Shown: positions 56,940 through 64,000 of the stretch, piece by piece
How positions within the stretch are numbered: position 1 is the stretch's first letter
How the letters are laid out: each line of letters opens with the position of its first letter
Assembly: GCF_036898095.1 (NCBI RefSeq)
Contig: NC_090743.1
Location: forward strand, 24,790,424 to 24,854,423
Direction: 5' to 3'
Source of the DNA: Palaemon carinicauda
Lineage: Eukaryota; Arthropoda; Malacostraca; Decapoda; Palaemonidae
Length of the DNA stretch: 64,000 nucleotides
Made by a program: the position numbers and the translations under genes
The notes under the pieces: model-generated
The model's database searches: none
Told to the model about the DNA's origin: nothing
Seen by the model: only the letters and a program-made list of their open reading frames with translations

Positions 56940-57085
56940 GAGGCTTAAGGCCAAATAATACCCTTTCACCGCCGAAACCGAACAAAGTTTTTCCTCACCG
57001 TCTATGACACCTACCACAAAAGACAGGCAACTTTGCTTGACATACTGCAGCAGACAACTCCCAAAGATATCCTGCCATTCTGTTT
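56940..57085 (-). pseudogene. ORF3 fragment of H (tyrosine recombinase N-terminus)
   Basis: Short minus-strand pieces resembling the core-binding domain start, ending in SAVKGYYLALSLI (compare TIKGYRSMLASV in B). The frame is cut by the 5' end of F. Confidence 0.6.
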
Positions 57086-58760
57086 CAAATTGCCTTGAAA
57101 AGCCTTTCTTTGCAACTTTGCGAGGGGTTGCTGAATAACCTCCAAGTGTGAAGATGAAGTGATGTTATTGCTTGGTGAAAGATCTTCATGTGTGGTTGTC
57201 TGAGCAGATCCGGAAATGGAGGGAGCACTCTCGGTGTCTCTGTGAGCAGATGCATAAGGTCCAGAAACCATTCTGCATGTTGCCACAGCAGAGCTACTAG
57301 GGTCATCGAGAGATCTTGCAATGCCCTGACTTTGTTTGGAAGCTTCCTTACTAGGAGAAGGGGGGGAACGCATAGCCGTCCATTCTATCACACAGCTGTT
57401 GGAAGGCATCTTGCCAGATTGCCTGGAATCCGGTACTGGAGAGCAGTACTGTACACCAGAAGTTTCCGGTTTAGATATATCGCGAACAGGTCAATTGTTG
57501 GTGAACCCCACAAAGTCAAGACTTTGTTGGCTATTCATAGTTTCAAAGACCATTCAGAGCCTACTATCTGACTCCTCCTGCTTAGATTAGCCATCAGAAC
57601 ATTCTTCTTGATGGCATGAAACGCTGATAGGGCTATCAAGTTTTTTTTCCATTCATCTGAAGATTTCCGCAGCTAGCTGGCAGAGGTGCTGTAAAAAAGT
57701 ATCTCTGTTTATATGTAACACCACCGTAGTTATGTCGCTCATCAGCACTACGGAGTGTTTTGACAGGAGCTGATGAAATTGATTGAGGGTAAGAAAGACT
57801 GCCCTCATTTCCAGGAGGCTTATGTAATGCTGTCGCTTGGCTCCGGACCAAAGCCTGGATGCCGTGAGGTGCAACAGGTGAGCACCCACCCTTCTTTTGA
57901 TGCATCTGTGAAGTGCAACAATTCTGGAGGAGAGAGAAGGTCTACTACCCTTAGAAAATTAGTGTCTGACACCCACCGACTCACGTCCCTCTTCTGTTCT
58001 GGACCTACCAATAACAAGGTATTCGGTGGGTCGGGGTACTGAGATCAAAAGGTCTTCAGCTGTCACTGTAGAGAGTGAATGCATAGACAACTGATGGGAA
58101 CCAACTTTTCCAAATATGTTAAGGCGTTCCTGAAGCCTTTGCCAAAGAACTGCTGGCAAGTTTCCCTGCGAAAGAAAAGGGTGAGCTACCCTCTTCATTA
58201 TCTCTACTCGTTCCTCGGAGAGAAAGAAAGATTTGCCTAATTTGGTCATGATTTTCATCCCTAGATATACCATCTCTTGTGAAAGTTGCAGGGATGACTT
58301 CTTGTAATTTAGCAAGATCCCCAGATCCTGGCAAAAGGTGAAAAGCCTCCCTCGGTGAAGGGTCTTCTTCGAGTCTGCTAGAACTAGCCAATCGTCTAGG
58401 TAACGAAGGAAACAAATGCCATTCTTGTCAACTCAGGTGGACATCAGGGTAAAGATCCGATTGAACACCTGAGGTGCAGTGGATAGGCCGAAGCACAGCA
58501 CCTTGAACTGGTATGACTTTCTGCTTAATGTGTATCTCAGCTACTTCTTTAAGGATGGATGAACGGGGATCTGGAAACACCCATCCTTGAGTTGTAAAGA
58601 TATCATAAAGTCTTGAGCTATCTCCATCTTGAATTGAGTTTGTTGGACAAATTCGTAAAAGGCTGAGAGGTCAATGACTAATCTGCAGCCTGCAGACGCC
58701 TTTTCTATAAGAAATAACCAACAGTAGAAGCAAGGAGACTGCCCGGGACCTCTTGGAGAG
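57086..58760 (-). pseudogene. ORF2 remnant of H (RT, RNase H, C-terminal region)
   Basis: From the right: RLVIDLSAFYEFVQQTQFK, ISLQLKDGCFQIPVHPSLK (the catalytic Asp position reads Gln, a clear loss), CFGLSTAPQVFNRIFTL, and RYLDDWLVLADSKKTL near 58,390. Then come NYKKSSLQLSQEMVYLGMK and RNase H FTDASKEGW, LLEMRAVFLTLNQFH and MSDITTVVLHIN. The C-terminal part (LLRQPHMKIFHQAITSLHL) ends near 57,086. Many stops and frame changes. Confidence 0.78.
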
Positions 58761-59030
58761 CATTCTTCATTTTAGCATGGTTTAGACTTTAGCCCAAAGG
58801 GCCTGTTCCTTTGCAGATCCCCTCATATAAGAATCTGACATCGTCGGATGGAGGGTCAGAGGAGGGCGAGAGTGTGAACGGGACAATGTATTCCTCTGAG
58901 TACGGACACCGCCTGGGTTCAGCTCCGTGGAGCATCCACCTCTGCCAACTGCTCTTCAGACATCCCCCTACCGGTGGACTGGTTGGGGTAATGTCCTTTC
59001 TAGCAGAATTGTCTACGTTTCCCTCTAGTC

Positions 59031-60540
59031 TCACTTACTCCTCTTCGAGGTCTTAGTTCGAAAGGGCCGTTTGGGATTTTGGGGTTGTGCTGCCTGCTTC
59101 TTTGGTAGTGAGCTCTTCTTCGACCCACAGCGCTTAGTCGGAGATGATCTCTGCGGTAGTGGAACCGAGAAGTAAGGACGTGAAGTCATGGCCCTATGGA
59201 AGAGGGAATCATGGCTTGCCTTTCTCCATCTGTCTGCCACTGCCTCAACGTCCATTACCTTAAAGAGGAAGGGACTGTTCATTGAGGAGTTGCGTAACTT
59301 CATTGCCTTTCTCTTCGCCATCTGCCGCTGCACTTTTGAGATCACAGCATTGTGTCACCTCAAAATCCAATTGACCCACTGATTCACGATGTTCTGCGTT
59401 AGCGCCTCCAGTGTCCTAACTCCTGTGAGCAGGAAGGCTGGCATAGCCTCCCTCTTCTGAGGAGTAGAGAAGTCCTAATCTTTAATCAGGTAGCCTACTG
59501 TCCTTAACTAGCAGTCAAGCCATGAAAAGGATTGCAATGAGGACTTTGCAACCTGTTCCATTTTGGCAGCGTCAGCCGCTAAGAAGTGCACTGGCAAGGT
59601 CACCAGTTTGGCCGGAGAAGAGTTCTGAGTAAGGGCCAGAAGCACTGGATTCAAAAGTAGAGCTGGATCATCCTCCACTATCTAGTAATACTCCCTCTGT
59701 AGTAAGTATGGAGAAGGAAGTAATCAAGAGGAGTTCAGAGCCCATAGGGATTGTGATACTCCTGCTACTTGGTCGTAAGACCTCTTCTTTGCCGCCTTTA
59801 ACCCCCTTAACCAAGGTAAGGCTACCCTTGTCTTGGTGGGCCTTGGCATGTCATAGGAGAGGTCCAGGACCGTGTCCTTGCACTCCTCTGGAACTTGATC
59901 CTGTTCCCCTAGTGAGTTGACCTTCCTTATGCCGGAGAGGATTTGCAAGAAGAGATGTTCTTCATCTTTCTGCTCTAGGGAAGAGATCTTGGGGCTGGCA
60001 GATGCCAGCAATACCCAGTAAGAGTGTTCTGAACAATTATTGAATGGTTCCTCCTCCTCTAAGCTAGCACCCCATAGCAGCCCAGGGAGGGTTGAAGTCA
60101 TCAACAGAGTTCCTTCTTGTAGAGGAATGAGTTCCGTGAGGAAGGCTGATGTGTTCAAGTCTTAAAGAAACAGAAGCAGAGCAAATATTGGGGCGAGCAG
60201 GTACTGAGGCTGAGACGGTTGAATATGTACAAGATTCTTTTGGTCGGTCAGCGACCTGCAGAGTCTTGAGGGGGAAGATGGGAATCAACCCCAGGGGAGG
60301 CAGTATGCTCCCATTGTGTACCCAATCGTAAGACCTCTTGGAGTCTTTCCTTACATGAGGAACTAGTGAGCCCCAAGGAAGACCACAGCAAACGCACCGA
60401 GTCATCAGAAACATATTCCCCTACAACGATAGCCGATGCTTTTTCTCTAGGAGAAGCAATGGAGGCCTCTGGAGCGTAGGGTTTTACCAGAGTCACATGG
60501 ACGCCACTTGTACTCAATCAATGTTGGGACAAACCTGCAT
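59031..60540 (-). pseudogene. ORF1 remnant of H
   Basis: Conserved blocks include DDSVRLLWSSLGLTSSSCKE near 60,380 (compare NDLLQLWASLGLEGSPSKE in C), DLSYDMPRPTKTRVALPWL near 59,850 and ADRWRKASHDSLFHRAMTS near 59,220. The protein ends in a Lys/Arg/Ser-rich tail. The N-terminal Cys/His cluster was not recognised. Frameshifts throughout. Confidence 0.72.
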
Positions 60541-60840
60541 GGTTATTGATCCCCACAGGAAGACACACCTAGAAGAGAAAATGAAAAAAAAAAAAAGTTC
60601 CAGTTTTTAGGATAGTATTGGTTGATTTAATTTGGTTTTAACAAGGGAGTAAGACAACGTCTGTACTGTACTCCACCAAGCCAAAATAAAAAGTGATGGT
60701 TTGCTGCTAGTCCAGGTGTAACTGGGGAGGTTGGTTTACCCCTGCTACCCCCTCCACTAAATAGCAAAGTGTAGTTACACCTCACAAAAGCTTTAAGGCC
60801 TAGTTTCAGCTATTGCCAAAATATATGTCCACTGTAAAGA

Positions 60841-61813
60841 GCGTAAGGATTTGTACACAACACCGGAACAATTAACAATTCTAGTCATTAAATACAGGAA
60901 ATATAATAAAGTTGATAAACATATTTCAAGATTACAATACTCTTCTGCTATAGCTTTCATATATTACATTTGTTTCTTCAGTGCAATAAAATATCCTTTC
61001 AATTCTACATATACACCACATTTTAAATTTTGATTCTGAACTTCCCAATGATAGGCATACCTTATGTGGTAGCATTCAAGGAAGATCTGCCATACATTTC
61101 TTGATTACCATAACCCCTAACCAAGACCTTACTTTGTACCTTAGTTGAGAGCAACAAGTTCAGTCATATTTTTTTCAGTTCCCTTTCCCTTCTGAAATCT
61201 CTATACTATTGCAAATTTTATTCAAGTTCAGTCATATTTTTTTTTCAGTTCCCTTTCCCTTCTGAAATCTCTATACTATTCAAAATTTTGTTCCTTATAG
61301 GCAACCTCCAAAAAAGCCTTGTGGGTATAATTTTATACTCAAGGCATTATTTATAAGGTAAGTTTGAGGTAGGTAAGAGCCTAAATTTTGAGGTACTTGA
61401 CAAAGAACTTACAGGTGCCACCAGTTGTCGTAGTTTCCACACATTCTTCAGATGTCTTTGGGAATGCATCAAGCTTCTTCACAACTTGTAAAGTTTTCTT
61501 CCTATGCCGTAACATGATTGACTAGTTTCATAAGCCTGAAAAAAGTATGAACTCATTAAAATTGGCAAATAACTAAAATCATTGTTAGCAAAATTAACTT
61601 TTAGTTTACAAAACTGAATTATAAACAATGGGAGAATGTTCATACAGTGAAAAGCATGTTTATAGTAGGTAATCTTTTTTGTGACAAACATTTGCAGACT
61701 GCAAACCTTTGCAAAAGTCAATCATCTTAGTTCAAACATGTTACCCTATATCACTAAAAAAATCACTACTGTAGTTACCAATCAAAAACAAATAGCTAAA
61801 TACAATATGTAAT
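60841..61813. other. Gene-free AT-rich stretch between DIRS elements
   Basis: No gene was recognised. It contains a direct tandem duplication of about 68 bases at 61,157-61,290 (AAGTTCAGTCATATTTTTTT and TTCTGAAATCTCTATACTAT in both copies). Confidence 0.6.
61157..61290. repeat. Direct tandem duplication, about 68 bases
   Basis: Two adjacent copies differ by two extra T in the T run and a few bases at the end. Likely replication slippage. Confidence 0.9.
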
Positions 61814-62112
61814 ATGTTATTTTCATTAGTAAAATAAATTTTTGAATATACTTACCCGGTGATCATATAGCTGTCAGCTCTGCTGCCCGACAGAAAAACC
61901 TACGGGCGGAATACGCCAGCGATCGCTATACAGGTGGGGGTGTACATCAACAGCGCCATCTGTCGAGCAGGTACTCAAGTACTCGATGTCAACACAGAAC
62001 CAATTTTCTCCTCGGTCCACTGGGTCTCTATTGGGGAGGAAGGGTGGGTCCTTTAATTCATGATCACCGGGTAAGTATATTAAAAAATTTATTTTACTAA
62101 TGAAAATAACAT
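61814..62112. repeat. Palindrome-flanked 3' unit of I (P4)
   Basis: Arms ATGTTATTTTCATTAG to ACCCGGTGATCAT on the left, and the inverse to CTAATGAAAATAACAT on the right. Encloses the I-type ITR. Confidence 0.9.
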
Positions 62113-62551
62113 TTTCCAATATTAAACTTACCCGGTGATCATATAGCTGATTCACACCCAGGGGGGTGGGTAGAGACCAGCATATATGTTAACATTAAGA
62201 GCTAAGTATTCCGTATTTCATTTTAGCAGTTATTCAAAATAACAAACATAAAATTAATAAGTACCTGGTAAGGAAGTCGACTTGAATAATTACTCTGCCT
62301 TTTTAAGTACGTCTTCCTTACTGAGCCTCGCGATCCTCACAGGATGCTGAGCGACTCCTAGGAGCTGAAGTATGAAGGGTTGCAACCCATACTAAAGGAC
62401 CTCATCAAAACCTCTAATCTAGGCGCTTCTCAAGAAAGAATTTGACCACCCGCCAAATCAACCAGGATGCGAAAGGCTTCTTAGCCTTCCGGACAACCCA
62501 AAAAACAACAATAAAAAACATTTCAAGAGATAGATTAAAAAGGTTATGGGA

Positions 62552-63991
62552 TTATGGGAATGTAGTGGTTGAGCCCTCACCCACTACTGCACTCGCTGCT
62601 ACGAATGGTCCCAGGGTGTAGCAGTTCTCGTAAAGAGACTGGACATCTTTAAGGTAAAATGATGCGAACACTGACTTGCTTCTCCAATAGGTTGCATCCA
62701 TTACACTCTGCAGAGATCTGTTTTGTTTGAAGGCCACTGAAGTCGCGACAGCTCTAACTTCATGTGTCCTTACCTTCAGCAAAGCATGGTCCTCCTCATT
62801 CAGATGGGAATGAGCTTCTCGAATCAAAAGTCTGATATAATAAGAAACTGCATTCTTCGACATAGGTAAAGAAGGTTTCTTAATGGCGCACCATAAAGCT
62901 TCTGACTGGCCACGTAACGGTTTAGTACGTTTCAAATAGTACTTAAGAGCTCTTACAGGGCATAGTACTCTTTTTTGTTCATTTCCAACCAAATTAGAAA
63001 GGCTTGGAATCTCGAACGATTTGGGCCAAGGACGAGAAGGAAGTTCGTTTTTGGCTAAAAAACCAAGCTGTAAGGAACATGTAGCCGTTTCAGATGTAAA
63101 TCCAATGTTCCTGCTGAAGGCGTGTATCTCACTGACTCTTTTAGCTGTTGCTAAGCAGACGAGGAAAAGAGTCTTCTAAGTGAGATCTTTAAAAGAGGCT
63201 GATTGAAGTGGTTCGAATCTTGCTGACATAAGGAACCTTAGTACCACGTCTAAGTTCCAACCTGGAGTGGTCAACCGACGCTCCTTCGAGGTCTCAAAAG
63301 ACTTAAGGAGGTCCTGTAGATCTTTGTTGTTGGAAAGATCTAAGCCTCTGTGACGGAAGACTGTTGCCAACATGCTTCTGTAACCTTTGATCGTGGGAGC
63401 TGAAAGGGATCTTTCCTTCCTTAGGTATAAAAGGAAGTCAGCTATCTGAGTTACAGAGGTACTGGTTGAGGATACTGATTTTGACTTGCACCAGCTTCGG
63501 AAGACTTCCCACTTCGACTGGTAGACTTTGAGAGTGGATGTCCTCCTTGCTCTAGCAATCGCTCTGGCTGCCTCCTTCGAAAAGCCTCTAGCTCTCGAGA
63601 GTCTTTCGATAGTCTGAAGGCAGTCAGACGAAGAGCGTGGAGGCTTGGGTGTACCTTCTTTACATGCGGCTGACGCAGAAGGTCCACTCTTAGAGGAAGT
63701 GTTCTGGGAACGTCTACTAGCCATTGCAGTACCTCGGTGAACCATTCTCTCGCGGGCCAGAGGGGAGCAACCAACGTCAACCTTGTCCCTTCGTGAGAGG
63801 CGAACTTCTGCAGTACTCTGTTGACAATCTTGAACGGGGGGAACGCATAAAGGTCTAGATGGGACCAATCCAGAAGAAAGGCATCTATGTGAACTGCTGC
63901 TGGGTCCGGAATCAGTGAGCAATAAATTGGGAGCCTCTTGGTCATCGAGGTTGCGAACAGATCTATGGTAGGCTGACCCCATAAGGCCCAT
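62552..63991 (-). pseudogene. ORF3 of I: tyrosine recombinase, one nonsense codon
   Basis: Open except for a TAG at 63,176-63,178 (minus strand), inside FKDLT-KTLFLVC, where A and B have a Leu codon. Conserved parts: ERLSRARGFSKEAARAI, VYQSKWEVFRSWCK, FLLYLRKERSLSAPTIKGY, AKRVSE, HEVRAVATSVAF and YWRSKSVFASFYLKDV with the catalytic Tyr. All four catalytic residues are present. The frame upstream of the recombinase, overlapping ORF2, is also open to the window edge. Confidence 0.88.
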
Positions 63992-64000
63992 AGTCTGTTG
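63451..64000 (-). CDS. ORF2 of I, C-terminal domain, partial
   Basis: The C-terminal part of the RT/RNase H polyprotein, entering from the window edge. It has DLFATSMTKRLPIYCSLIP, DAFLLDWSHLDLYAFPPF and LTLVAPLWPAREWFTEVLQ, ending QNQYPQPVPL at 63,451. It overlaps the recombinase frame, as in A and B. No break was seen in this part. Confidence 0.85.
   Translation of the reverse strand, partial: NRLWALWGQPTIDLFATSMTKRLPIYCSLIPDPAAVHIDAFLLDWSHLDLYAFPPFKIVNRVLQKFASHEGTRLTLVAPLWPAREWFTEVLQWLVDVPRTLPLRVDLLRQPHVKKVHPSLHALRLTAFRLSKDSRELEAFRRRQPERLLEQGGHPLSKSTSRSGKSSEAGASQNQYPQPVPL

Larger units (their letters stand above)
56936..60840 (-). mobile_element. DIRS-type retrotransposon H, decayed, split by F
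   Basis: The oldest-looking copy. Minus-strand order: C-rich leader (60,540-60,840, with CCCCTGCTACCCCCTCC), ORF1 remnant, ORF2 remnant, and the first part of a recombinase reading VKGYYLALSL at the F border. Stops are frequent in all frames. It belongs to the C/G branch rather than A/B, judging by shared ORF1 blocks. Confidence 0.75.
61814..64000 (-). mobile_element. DIRS1-like retrotransposon I, truncated by the window edge
   Basis: Minus-strand element whose 3' unit (61,814-62,112), ICR (to about 62,160), 3' non-coding region, ORF3 and the end of ORF2 are in the window. It is closely related to A, B and D. Coding regions are nearly open. The 5' part lies beyond 64,000. Confidence 0.9.

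Overview
This is a eukaryotic, repeat-dominated window. Everything recognisable in it belongs to transposable elements or simple repeats, and I found no host gene. Long (TA)n, (TC)n and (GTA)n microsatellites, LINE remnants, Tigger/pogo DNA transposons and many DIRS1-like tyrosine-recombinase retrotransposons together suggest an arthropod. A decapod crustacean, perhaps a caridean shrimp, is most likely, because DIRS1-like elements are known to be abundant in Decapoda. The species cannot be fixed from the sequence.

Layout. 1-13.67 kb: AT-rich, non-coding, with very long microsatellites, three LINE fragments (1.2 kb +; 3.9-4.8 kb -; 8.2 kb +) and several copies of one interspersed repeat. 13.67-18.69 kb: a damaged, internally deleted DIRS element (called C). 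18.69-25.45 and 25.44-32.22 kb: two closely related, nearly complete DIRS elements (A and B), head to tail. Each carries ORF1 (gag-like), ORF2 (reverse transcriptase/RNase H/C-terminal domain) and ORF3 (tyrosine recombinase), inverted terminal repeats (ITRs) and an internal complementary region (ICR). 32.2-33.78 kb: a C-like ORF1 remnant (C2), cut by a 500-N gap at 33,781-34,280.

Right of the gap, the sequence reads as insertions within insertions. Element H (DIRS, minus, 56.94-60.84 kb) is broken by F (DIRS, minus, ends near 56.93 kb). F is broken by G (DIRS, plus, 49.38-53.54 kb) and by Tigger T2 (plus, gap to 47.603 kb). T2 is broken by Tigger T1 (35,704-47,408, TA on both sides, intact 621-aa transposase on the minus strand). 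T1 is broken by DIRS E and D (minus, 39.06-46.92 kb). A further minus-strand DIRS element (I) starts at 61.81 kb and runs off the window.

How the parts work together. In DIRS elements, RT/RNase H copies the RNA, the ITRs and ICR template a circular DNA, and the tyrosine recombinase integrates the circle without target duplication. Here A and B show ITR pairs matched within each element, a complete ICR, and an element-element junction almost identical to the predicted circle junction. ORF3 lies in the same frame as ORF1 behind a single stop codon, while ORF2 lies in the +1 frame and overlaps the ORF3 frame throughout. This layout recurs in the divergent element G. Element and domain assignments come from motifs I could read. 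Element borders are approximate unless an inverted repeat or TA duplication fixes them.
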